A DNA stretch of 64,000 bases from Polaromonas sp. OV174 (GTDB lineage Bacteria > Pseudomonadota > Gammaproteobacteria > Burkholderiales > Burkholderiaceae_C): NCBI RefSeq assembly GCF_900112285.1, contig NZ_FOKZ01000012.1, forward strand, positions 62,001 to 126,000, in the 5' to 3' direction. A program made the translations under genes and the position numbers. Below are positions 1 through 10,400 of the stretch, piece by piece. The notes beneath the pieces were generated by a model that saw nothing but the letters and a program-made list of their open reading frames with translations, was not told the DNA's origin and did no database searches. Positions within the stretch are counted from its first letter, which is position 1. Every line of letters begins with the position of its first letter.

Positions 1-217
1 TCTTGACATTGCGCAGATACAGGTAACACAGGCCAAATCCCCAGTTGCGGTGGTTATCCGTCAAGCGGATCAGCCAATCGGCAATGATCTCGTTTTCAGC
101 GTTTTGCCTGGAGGTAGCAGGATTCACTGATCGAGAACACGGCACAGGCCAGCCGTATGGCGAGCCCACGCTGCTGTACAACCTCTTTGGCCATCTCGCG
201 CCTGCGAGACGGCCGTG
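1..217 (-). pseudogene. IS3-family transposase OrfB, 5' fragment, frameshifted
   Basis: Read leftwards from the end of OrfA, the -1 frame gives a typical OrfB start with the stretch EMAKEVVQQRGLAIRLAC and SISESCY. A small deletion near position 105 then moves the reading frame, and the next segment reads AENEIIADWLIRLTDNHR followed by NWGFGLCYLYLRNVK, the usual IS407/IS3 OrfB N-terminus. The fragment runs off the window start, so the DDE catalytic core is not seen. The frameshift suggests the element is dead, although OrfA upstream is intact. Confidence 0.75.
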
Positions 218-481
218 CTACTTTTTTGCGAGGTACTCGTTGGCGATTTCAGCCTTGAGCTTCTCCTCCAAATACATCTTCTTGAGGCGCCGGTTCTCAT
301 CTTCGAGCTCCTTCATGCGGGCCATCATGGAGGTGTCCATGCCGCCGAACTTGGCACGCCATTTGTAGAACGTAGCGCTGCTGATACCCAGCTCCCGGCA
401 TATCTCCGGGACTGGCAGACCGGCTTCAACACGTTTCAAGGCAGCCATAATTTGGCTGTCGGTAAATCTTGACTTCTTCAC
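218..481 (-). CDS. IS3-family transposase OrfA (IS407-like group)
   Basis: An 87-residue protein starting at GTG (MKKSRFTDSQ). An HTH_Tnp_1 helix-turn-helix lies around residues 5-45 (PEICRELGISSATFYKWRAK) and is followed by a leucine-zipper-like segment (MKELEDENRRLKKMYLEEKLK). It would bind the element's terminal repeats and join OrfB by -1 frameshifting. A six-A-then-G run (221-227, minus strand), the usual slippery site of IS3 elements, sits directly before its stop codon. The element end lies close to 530-545, where the glucan synthase homology starts. Confidence 0.85.
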   Translation of the reverse strand: MKKSRFTDSQIMAALKRVEAGLPVPEICRELGISSATFYKWRAKFGGMDTSMMARMKELEDENRRLKKMYLEEKLKAEIANEYLAKK

Positions 482-3400
482 GCAGAACTTCCTTCTTGGA
501 AAATTCTACTTCTGTGGTCTTTGGTTTATCGGGGGGATTACCGGCAGGACGGCAGCCCTGCGGCAAGGAGTCTGATAGCTATACGGCCTCATTGTCAGAC
601 GGCCACGTCGGCATCACGCAGTGCTTCGGTACGCTGAGCACCATACTCGATGTGGCGGTCGCTGCTGACCGTGATGTCGAGTTGCGTCGCGTCACGCTCA
701 CCAATCACGGCGACATTCCGCGTGAGATCACCTTGACCTCGTATGCGGAATTGGTGCTCGGGCCGGCTGGCGCTGATGCGGCCCACCCGACATTCTCCAA
801 GATGTTTGTGCAGACGCATTGGGTGGAGCAGGGCGGTATTCTTCTTGCCACGCGACGGCGCCGCTCGCCGGACGAGCCCCAGGTGTGGGCTGCTCATGTG
901 GCGGTGATTGAGGGCACCGACGAGGGTGTTTGCACATTCGAAACTGATCGCATGCGCTTTCTTGGCCATGGTCGCACATTGCGTCGCGCGCTGGCCATGC
1001 AGCCCGGTGCGGTACTGTCAAACACCTCTGGGTGTGTGCTTGATCCGATCTTCAGCTTGCGCCGGCAGGTGTGCGTGGAACCCGGTGCCAGCGTGCGGGT
1101 GGCGTTCTGGACCGCACTATCGGACTCGCGCGAGGGCATTCTTGCACTCGTGCAACCATTGCGCGCAAGCGGCGCCTGTGAACAAGTGCTGGCGGGATCA
1201 CTGGCTCGTGCCGTCGCAGAGCAGACGCGCCTCGGTATCGATGCCGTGCAGACGGCACGCTTCGGATACCTTGCCGGCGCACTGATTTATGCCGACAGCC
1301 ACTTGCGGGCATCAGCCGAGATTCTGGAACGCGGCAGTGGTGGGCCGCCGGTGCTCTGGAGCAAGGGCATTTCCGGTGATCGTCCCATCGTGCTGGCGCG
1401 CATTGCCAGCGAATCTGATCTGGCTTGCCTGGATGAGTTGCTGCTGGCGCAGCAATACTGGCAATCAAAGCGCCTGGGGGTTGATGTGGTTCTGCTCGAC
1501 ACCGCGGTCAGCGACGGCGACCCCCTGCATGCCAGGCTGGAGGAGCAAACGCAGGCGCAGAATGCCCGCCTGAAGGCCGATCGCGAGGCGGTTGGCACTG
1601 CGCTGTTCACGCTGCGCGACACCCTTGTTTCCGATGCCTTACGCGCCGGCGTGAGCACTGCCGCCCGCGTTGTGCTGGATACGGCGCAAGGTTTTCCTAC
1701 CCCGCCTCCCAAAAATGCCGAAGGCGACGGCATACCGCCGGCTGAAAACGCGTATCTCCCATCCCAAGCGGCAGACGAGGACGCCGCTTCCACGGCGCCC
1801 AGCGCGCCGCCGACACGCGAGTTCGACAATGGCACAGGGGGATTCATCGAGTCCGGCCGCACTTACGCCATCACGCTCACCGGCGATCGCTGTACGCCGA
1901 TGCCCTGGGTCAACGTGATCGCCAATCCCTGCTTCGGCTTTCTGGTGTCAAGCGAAGGCGGCGGTTATACGTGGTCACTCAACAGCCAGCAAAATCCGCT
2001 GACGCCTTGGCCCAACGATCCGGTCAGCGACACGCCGCATGAGGCGTTGTACCTGCGCGACGAGGGCAGCGGTGATTTGTGGAGCGCGACGGCGCTGCCG
2101 ATCCGTGTGCCGGACGCGACCTACACCGTGCTCCACGGCAAAGGCTACAGCCGCTTCGAACATGCGGCGCATGGCATCGATGTGGCCTTGTTGCAATTCG
2201 TGCCACCGGCAGATCCGGTAACGCTGTCGCGGTTGCGCCTGCGCAACCGTTCCTCGCGCACCCGCCGCCTGTCGGTCACCGGCTATGTGGAATGGGCGCT
2301 GGGTGCAAATGGCACGGTGCCGGCGCCGTTCGTGGCGACCTCGTGCGATGCCGTGACCGGCGCGCTGTTCGCGCGTAATGCGTGGCGCGCGGAGTTCGGT
2401 GAACGTGTTGCGTTTATCGATCTGGGTGGACGACAGCATGCATGCACCGGCGATCGCCTGGAGTTCCTCGGACGCCATGGCGCGGTCGATCATCCTGCAG
2501 CGCTGGCGGGCGGGGCTTCTCTATCGGGGCGTGTCGGCGCCGGCTTGAGTCCCTGTGGTGCGCTGCAGACTTCCATCGACTTGGCACCCCATGAGCAGAT
2601 CGACATGGTGTTCATGCTTGGCGATGCGGCGTCGAGTGACGAGGCGCGGGCGTTGGTAGAAAAATATCGCACGATCGATCTTGAGGCCGTGTTGGGTGAG
2701 GTGTGCGCGCAGTGGGACGCGGTGCTGGACACGGTGCAGGTGAGCACACCGGATCGCGCAATGGACATCCTCTTGAACGATTGGCTACCGTATCAGGTGC
2801 TGGGCTGTCGGGTATGGGCGCGTACGGCTTATTACCAGGCCAGCGGTGCTTATGGCTTTCGTGATCAGCTGCAGGACGTGATGGCACTGTGTATCAGCCG
2901 CCCCGACATCGCACGAGAACACCTGCTGAGGGCGACGGCGCGGCAATTCAGGGAGGGTGACGTCCAGCATTGGTGGTTACCGCCTTCAGGGCAGGGCATT
3001 CGCACCCACATCAGCGATGACCATATCTGGCTGGCATATGTCGCTGCCCACTACTTCGAGACGACTGGCGACGTCGCTGTTTTGGACGAAAATCTGCCCT
3101 TTCTCGAGGGCGCTCCGATCAAGGCGGGCGACACCGATGCGTTTTATCAGCCCGGTATTGCCAACGAGCAGGCCAGTCTGTACGAGCACGCTGCGCGCGC
3201 TATTGACTCCAGCCTGACGTCGGGGCCCCATGGCCTGCCGTTGATGGGCACCGGCGACTGGAATGACGGCATGAACAACGTGGGCGCGCAGGGTAACGGT
3301 GAAAGCGTCTGGCTAGCCTGGTTTTTGCTGGCGACGATCAAGGCCTTCGCGCCAGTTGCCCACGCACGCGGCGAGCATGCTCGTACCGTTTCCTGGCAAA

Positions 3401-4251
3401 AATATGCGACGGCTTTAAAGGGCGTGCTCGAAGGCCCGGTGGGCTGGGATGGCGAGTGGTATCGGCGCGGCTACTACTACGACGGTACAGCACTCGGGTC
3501 GCATAACAGCGAAGAATGCCGGATCGACACGATTGCGCAATCGTGGAGCCTAATGTCCGGCGCAGCCGATCCCGGTCATACCACACAGGCTATGGCCGCG
3601 GTAGAAAAATACCTGGTGCAGCACGACGACAGGGTCGCGCTACTGTTCACGCCACCGTTCGATCAAACGCCACTCAATCCGGGCTACATCAAAGGCTACC
3701 CTCCCGGGATTCGGGAAAACGGCGGGCAATACACGCATGGCGCGACATGGTCAATTTTTGCCTGCGCGATGCTCGAGCAAGGCGACAGTGCCGGCGAATT
3801 GTTCAATATTCTCAATCCCATCCAGCACAGCGCAACTGCAGATGCGCTGTCGCGCTACCAGGTCGAGCCGTATGTCGCCTGTGCCGATGTCTATTCAGTG
3901 GCACCGTACATCGGGCGCGGTGGCTGGACCTGGTACACCGGATCGGCTGGTTGGTTATATCGCGCCGGGCTGGAGGCCATTTTGGGATTTCAGTTGCATG
4001 GCGATCAACTGCTGCTCAGCCCATGCATTCCCAAGTCCTGGCGAGGCTACCGGATTGTGTATTTCCGTCGTGGCAAGCATGACACAGTCACCCGCTACGA
4101 AATAGACGTCGAAAATTTGGCTGGGGTAAATTGCAGCGTCATTCGTGTAACGCTTGATGGGGTGGTGCGGGCCAACAGCCCCGGAAACGTTGTCCGAATC
4201 CCGCTGGCTGAAGATGGGCTGGTGCACCTGGTTCATCTTGTACTTGGCTAA
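469..4251 (+). CDS. 5'-truncated cyclic beta-1,2-glucan synthase-like protein (GH94 half)
   Basis: The reading frame encodes 1260 residues. About the first 25 come from the IS end, and homology to cyclic beta-glucan synthases starts near position 541. What remains matches the region from about residue 1550 to the end of the full-length homologue encoded convergently at 4479-12713. It has two beta-sandwich carbohydrate-binding modules and a GH94 phosphorylase-like (alpha/alpha)6 barrel, with the GTGDWNDGMN motif carrying the usual acidic catalytic residue near residue 925. The N-terminal glycosyltransferase (GT84), membrane and glycoamylase parts are missing, so it cannot make glucan by itself. 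It may be a pseudogene, or a soluble phosphorylase-like protein if transcribed from the IS. No convincing ribosome binding site precedes the ATG at 469. Confidence 0.8.
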   Translation: MTSSRRTSFLENSTSVVFGLSGGLPAGRQPCGKESDSYTASLSDGHVGITQCFGTLSTILDVAVAADRDVELRRVTLTNHGDIPREITLTSYAELVLGPAGADAAHPTFSKMFVQTHWVEQGGILLATRRRRSPDEPQVWAAHVAVIEGTDEGVCTFETDRMRFLGHGRTLRRALAMQPGAVLSNTSGCVLDPIFSLRRQVCVEPGASVRVAFWTALSDSREGILALVQPLRASGACEQVLAGSLARAVAEQTRLGIDAVQTARFGYLAGALIYADSHLRASAEILERGSGGPPVLWSKGISGDRPIVLARIASESDLACLDELLLAQQYWQSKRLGVDVVLLDTAVSDGDPLHARLEEQTQAQNARLKADREAVGTALFTLRDTLVSDALRAGVSTAARVVLDTAQGFPTPPPKNAEGDGIPPAENAYLPSQAADEDAASTAPSAPPTREFDNGTGGFIESGRTYAITLTGDRCTPMPWVNVIANPCFGFLVSSEGGGYTWSLNSQQNPLTPWPNDPVSDTPHEALYLRDEGSGDLWSATALPIRVPDATYTVLHGKGYSRFEHAAHGIDVALLQFVPPADPVTLSRLRLRNRSSRTRRLSVTGYVEWALGANGTVPAPFVATSCDAVTGALFARNAWRAEFGERVAFIDLGGRQHACTGDRLEFLGRHGAVDHPAALAGGASLSGRVGAGLSPCGALQTSIDLAPHEQIDMVFMLGDAASSDEARALVEKYRTIDLEAVLGEVCAQWDAVLDTVQVSTPDRAMDILLNDWLPYQVLGCRVWARTAYYQASGAYGFRDQLQDVMALCISRPDIAREHLLRATARQFREGDVQHWWLPPSGQGIRTHISDDHIWLAYVAAHYFETTGDVAVLDENLPFLEGAPIKAGDTDAFYQPGIANEQASLYEHAARAIDSSLTSGPHGLPLMGTGDWNDGMNNVGAQGNGESVWLAWFLLATIKAFAPVAHARGEHARTVSWQKYATALKGVLEGPVGWDGEWYRRGYYYDGTALGSHNSEECRIDTIAQSWSLMSGAADPGHTTQAMAAVEKYLVQHDDRVALLFTPPFDQTPLNPGYIKGYPPGIRENGGQYTHGATWSIFACAMLEQGDSAGELFNILNPIQHSATADALSRYQVEPYVACADVYSVAPYIGRGGWTWYTGSAGWLYRAGLEAILGFQLHGDQLLLSPCIPKSWRGYRIVYFRRGKHDTVTRYEIDVENLAGVNCSVIRVTLDGVVRANSPGNVVRIPLAEDGLVHLVHLVLG

Positions 4252-4478
4252 AAATTGAAGCTCGATCACTGTTGACAATCGGATACGGGTTTTGCTGGAG
4301 ACAGAGAATGTGTTGGATTTCGTGTAAGCGGAAAATCCAACGCGAGAGTGATCTCGCAAGTCCGTAAACACAATGACTACCCAAAAGCGCGGATTACCTG
4401 AGGAACTGCGACTTGGGCTTGAAACAGACCTTACCCTTGCGGACGTAAGCTGCGATTGAATTCATGGCAACTGATGCA

Positions 4479-7400
4479 TCAGGGTTCTGCCTGTACCAAC
4501 AGATGCGCTTGTGCAGGCAGCTCCGCCAGCAGCAGCACCTGTCCCGGTGCCACCACACGATCAGGCTTGAAGCCGTCTTCAGCCGGCAGGCCAGCACGCT
4601 GCCAGCGAAGTATCACCACGCGTTGTTTCAGGCGCAGCGTGATCTCAAATGAAGGCCAGTGGGCGGGCACGCGTGGCGTCAGCGACATTTTCCCTTGCCG
4701 CACGTACAAGCCCAGCAGCGTTTCCAGCGCCGCGCGGTGCAGCCAGGCGGCCGAGCCGGTGTACCAGCTCCAGCCGCCGCGGCCGACATAGGGTGGCGCG
4801 CCGTACACATCGCCGGCCATCACATACGGCTCCAGTTCATAGGTCGGGCCGCGAGTGGGGTGCTGGCTGCGGTGGGCTGGGCTGAGCATCTGAAAGCTTT
4901 CCCACGCGGCCTCGGTGTCGCCGGTTTGCGCTTGCGCCATCATGGCCCACACACCGGCATGTGCATACTGGCCGCCGTTTTCGCGCACGCCCGGTGGGTA
5001 GGCCTGAATGTAGCCGGGGTTGTTGGCTGATGTGGCCAGCGGTGGCGTGAGCAGGCGCAGCAGGCCAGCCTCGCGGTCGACCAGCTGCTCGTTCATGGCT
5101 TGCATCGCGGGTTTCGTGAAGGCCTCGCTGGATGCGCCAGACAATACTGCCCAGGCCTGCGCGATCAAATCGATACGACATTCGTCGTTCTGCGATGAAC
5201 CCAGCGGCGCGCCGTTGTCGAAGAAGGCACGGCGGAACCAGGCGCCGTCCCAGCCGTGGCTGTGCAGCGCGTTGATCCAGCCTTCGCGCGCATCCCGCCA
5301 TTTCTGTGCGCGGGCACTGTCGCCGCAGGCCTGGGCGAGCGGCGCGAACGCTTGCACCACCGCACAGAGAAACCAGGCGAGCCAGACTGACTCGCCTTTG
5401 CCCTCGTGGCCGACACGGTTCATGCCGTCATTCCAGTCCCCCGTGCCCATGAGGGGCAAGCCATGCGAACCTGTGGCCAGGCTGCGGTCGATGGCCCGTG
5501 CGCAATGCGTGAAGATCGAGGCGGTCTGGGCGCTGAGCTGTGGCGCGTAATAGGCATCTTCCGCGCCGTCGGGGATGGGCGGTCCGTCGATGAAGGCCAC
5601 GTCCTCGTCCAGGATACCTGTGTCGCCAGTGACATCTATATAGTGCGCGCAGGCAAAAGGCAGCCACAGCAGGTCGTCCGAAAAATGCGTGCGTACGCCT
5701 TCGCCCCCCGGCGCATGCCACCAGTGCTGAACGTCGCCTTCGGGGAACTGACGCGACGCATTTAGAAGAATTTGTTGACGCAGGCGGCCTGGTTCGATGA
5801 GGGCAAAAGCCATTGCGTCCTGCAATTGGTCGCGAAACCCGAAGGCTCCGCCGGCCTGGTAAAAACCGGCCTTGGACCACAGGCGCGAGCTCAGGGTCTG
5901 GTACAGCAGCCAGCGATTGAGCAGCGCGTCAAACAGCGGGTCGGGCGTGCGCACCTGGACCTTGCCCAGCAGATCATTCCAATACTGCTTGCCCCCTTTC
6001 AGCGCCTGCGCCAGGTCTTTGCCTTGCCAGTCGCGTGCCAACTGCTGGGCCTGCGCCGCATCCGTGGCATGGCCCAGCATGAAAGCCAGTTCAAGGCTCT
6101 GGCCCGGCTCCAGCGCAAAAGCGCCGGACAAGGCCGCACACGGGTCTGCGGCGGTGCCGGCCTGTTGGCCCAATATTTCGGGAAGTACCAGGCGGCCGGC
6201 CACATCAAAAAATTCGCTGCGGTCGCAAGTCCATTGCATGGGATCAGACAACCCGACCAGTGACAAAAAAGCACTGCTGCCACCGAAGCCGGCCCGGCTT
6301 TCACGCTGCTGGGCAAACACGGTCGGCTGGTTGGGGACTTTCCAGCCGTGCACGGTGCGGCGTTCCTGGCGGGCCGCGCCCATTTGCCATTCCACCATCG
6401 CCAGCGCGCGAAGATGGCGCTGCTCGCTGCCCTGGTTGTGCAGCTTCACCTGCACGATCTTGACGGCATCGCTGCGGTCTGCGAAAAAAGTGGTTTCCAG
6501 CTGGAGATCACCGTGCTGGCACGCAAACACCGTGTAGCCCTGGCCGTGCCGCACCTGATAAGGCAATTGCGATCCACTTTCGGTGGATGGGGTCAGGGCC
6601 AGCAGCTTTTGGCTGTCGAGGTCTTGCAGCAGGTAGTGTTCAAAAGCCGGGTCCTGCACCGGATCATTGGACCAGGGCGTGAGCTGATGCAGCCGGCTGT
6701 TGATGGCCCAGGTGTAGCCGGCGCCGGCCTCGGACACCTGAAAGCCAAGGGATGGATTGGCAATCACGTTGACCCAGGGGCGCGGCGGCCGATGCAGGCT
6801 GTCAAGCTGGAACTGGAACTCCCCGCTGGCGGCGTCGAAGCGGCCCAGTGGTGAGCGTTCCGCCTCGACTGGGTCGAGCAAGGGATCTGCCACAGCAGCC
6901 TTGGCAATCGGTGGGCTGGCCGGCACGGCGCGGCGGCGCAGGCCGCTGGCGCCTTGCAGTGTCGCCACCTGCTGCTCCAGCGGGCGCCCGTCCGCGATGA
7001 AGATGAAACGCGCCAGACCTGCCAGCACTGCTTTTTCTGATGCCGTCAACTCGTGGTCGCGCAGCAGGAAAAATCCGCCTGCATCGCTGTTCGGGAAACT
7101 GTTCTCCGTCTGCTGACGCGTACGGTCGCGCAGCGCAAGGATGCCTTGGTGTAACGGCATCAGGTAGGAGTTGATTTCGCTGTTGATGATCACCACATCG
7201 ACCGCCAGGCCGCCGAAACTCCAGAGGGGCAGGGCGCGCAGCAAGGCATGCACCAGCGCCATGCCGTTGCTGGCGTGAATGCGCACCAGCACGATGGGCT
7301 TGTCTCCGGACAGGCCAAAGCGCCAGAGCTGACGCTGGTCCAGCGGCCCGCGTTCGGTCAAGGGGCGGGTGGCGGTATACATCAGCGCCGTGTTGAGGTC

Positions 7401-10400
7401 TTGCAGGGCCGCATGGCGCTCCGGGGCGAGGTCCAGATCACGCAGTCGCACCTGTGCCAGCGTCACCGCCATGCGGGCCGCACGTTCCACGTGCATGGGC
7501 TGCAGGTATTTGTCGACGCGCGAGATCAGCTCATCGGCCTGTTCGGCGGCAGCGGTCGCAAAGCTCAGCCTGGCAACGCCGCCTGCCGCAATGCGTACCC
7601 GGACACGCAAGCTGGCGACAGGGTCCAGCCCGTTGAGGGGTGTGCCGTCTTCCCGCCTGGCCTGCGCCTGCAGGGCCGGTTGACCGGTCATCCGGTTGCG
7701 CCCGAGGAACGAGCGCCTGTCGGCGATGAAGTCGATGGCCCGCACATCGGCTTCTGCATCGGCCAGAAAATGCGCAACAGCCATCACCGGATCGCCTTGC
7801 AGGCGCGGCTTGCGCGAAAGCAGCAGGGCGCGCCACTCGGCATGCCACTGGGTGTCCAAAAACAGGTTGGAAAAGGCCGGGTGCGCCTCATCCGCCCGCT
7901 GGTCGGCCAGCACCGCTTCAAAACATGAGATCACTTCTATGCTGATGTCGCTGTTCGATAGGTTGTGCAGCATGACGGTCCGGATTTCGGTGTCGTCCTC
8001 TGGACTGACCAGCACGGTGGTGGTGGCTTCGAGATACTCCGACTTAGCCTCGAACTGGACACGGTCGGCGAGAAAAGTGGCTTTGTAGATCCAGTCGGGG
8101 TGAGGCGCGGGGTGAAAGGTGAGTGATGCGACCCGTTCCTCTCCGGTGGTGCGAAGGTAAATAAAGGTGCCGTAGGCGTCGCGCAGCAGGTCATCGCGCC
8201 AGCGCGTGATATTTTTGGCGCGCCAGCGGCTGACCCCTGCGCCATTGGCGCGCAGCGCCACGCTGTAGTTGCCGTTGGATAGCAATTGGGTGGGCTGCCA
8301 GCCGGATGCGGCGGGGTCTACCTCGCGGGCATGGTACAGCGCGGTTTCCCCGATGCCTTCCGGTTCCGGCAGGGTGCGCGGGTCGGCGCTTTCGACGATT
8401 TGGCGCGGCGTTTTTTCATGCAGCAATGCGTCGTGGGCCTGGATCACTGGCGCCGAGGAAAACCAGCGGCGCGGCGCCTCCTTGCACAGCACGTTGCAAA
8501 GCGCCACCAGTGACATGCCCTGGTGGTGCGCCATGAAGGTGTTGACCAGGCTTAGCGCCTGGGCGCCGGGCTGCCGGGAGGCGGTGAAATCCACCGCGTC
8601 GACGAAACCGTATTCCCCACGGGCACCCAGCCCTTCGAGGCGGCGCAGGTTGGCTACGGCTTCATGTGGCATGAACATGCTGGCCATCACGCTGGCATAC
8701 GGCGCCACGACCCGATCACCCGGTGGCGTGCGGCGCAAGGCGAGGCGGGGTACACCGAAGGGTGAGTACTGATAGGCCAGCGTGTGGTCTTGCCCAAAAT
8801 AAGCGGACTCGGAAACCCCCCAGGGCAGTTGCTGCGCCCGACCGTAAGCCTGTTGCTCCATCACGGCCGCCAATCCCGAGACATGCAGCAAACCCTGGTC
8901 CGGCTCGGCCATGACCAGCGAAGGCATCAGGTACTCGAACATAGAGCCCGACCACGACTTGAGCCCGGGTGTGATGCCCACCGTCAGGAAGACGCGGCCC
9001 AAGGCCTGCCAGTGGCGCCGGGGCACGTCGCCCTTGGCGATCGCCAGGTAGCTGGTCAGCCTGGCCTCGGAGGAGATCAGGTCGTAGTAACTGTCGTCGA
9101 GCACCTGCTCGTGCACGCGCAGTCCGATGTGGAAGAGGTTGCGCTTGGCGTTGTAGAGGCTGCTGAAGTCCATCGCCATGCAAAGGCGATCACAGCGATT
9201 GGCAATCTCCTGAAGGCGGGCGGCCTGTTCGGCCGTGAGAGGGGCCACAAGCGTGGGGGCCGAATTTTCCGTTGGGCCACCCCTAGGAAAATCAACCCCC
9301 TCGGGGGGCAGCGTAGTACACGCAGTGACAAGCGTGGGGGCCAGCAACTCTCTGCAGGCCTGCGCCGTGGCCAGCAGGTGGCCCGCCAGGTTGCCGCTGT
9401 CGACGGTGGACACATAGTCGGGCGCCAGGCCTTGCAGCGTTCGGGTGTCGTACCAGTTCAGCAGGTGGCCCTGATGCTTGGGTAAGCGCTCCACCGTGTC
9501 CAGCGTAGCTTGCAGCCGCGCGATGAGCTCGGCCGTTGAAATCCATTCAAACCTGCGCGCGCAGGCCACGGCCAGCAGGTACAAACCGATGTTGGTCGGC
9601 GAAGTGCGGTGGGCAATGGTCGGCTCGGGCTCCATCTGCAGGTTGTCCGGCGGCAGGTGGTTGTCCTCAGGCCCAACACAGTGTTCAAAAAATTGCCAGG
9701 TCTGACGGGCCAGTTGCTCCAGATAGTCGCGATCACCCGTGTCCAGCGCCAGCAAGGGCGCGTTTGCCGCTGGCCGACTGGCCCACCAGGCCGGTAGCGG
9801 TGCCAGCGCCCATAGCATGAACAGAGCAGGCCCGGCCCACGGGTGCGGGCTCCACCAGGCGGCCAGCGCCAGCAACAGGCAGAGAAGCGACGACACGGCA
9901 TATTTGCGCATGAAAGCGCCCAGGCAGTATTTGGCCGAGGCCTGCGCCTGCGCGGCGGTTGTCCATTCGAGCAGCTTTCTGCGGCTCAGCAGCATGCGCC
10001 AGAGCGCGCGCGCCATGGCGTCCAGCATCAGACCGGCCTGGATAAACAACTGGCTGAACTGCCACGCCGTGGCGGCTAAGCCGCGCAGCACATCGCGCAC
10101 GCCGACATCGAAGAAATGCAGCCAGGCGATGCCGCGGCGCGTGGGCACCAGGCCGGCCAGTGCACCCAGCAATGGGCCTACCAAAAGGGCCGCAAGCACA
10201 AAGGCCAGTGCTGTGGCCAAGGGCAGTGCGCCTGTTGCGACTACCCAGGCCAGCAGCAGCAGGCAGGCCGGGGCCAGCAGCGAGCGGCGCAGGTTGTCCG
10301 CCATGCGCCACAAGCCCAGTGCGTCAATGCCATAGCGTCGGGCGTGCAGCATCAGGGGCAGCAACTGCCAGTCGCCGCGTGTCCAGCGATGCACGCGGGA

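Noticed and set aside
8269-8772. Long open frames on the plus strand opposite the glucan synthase gene
   Set aside because: They are antisense shadows in high-GC DNA, lacking start signals and protein-like composition; the minus-strand frame shows conserved family motifs.
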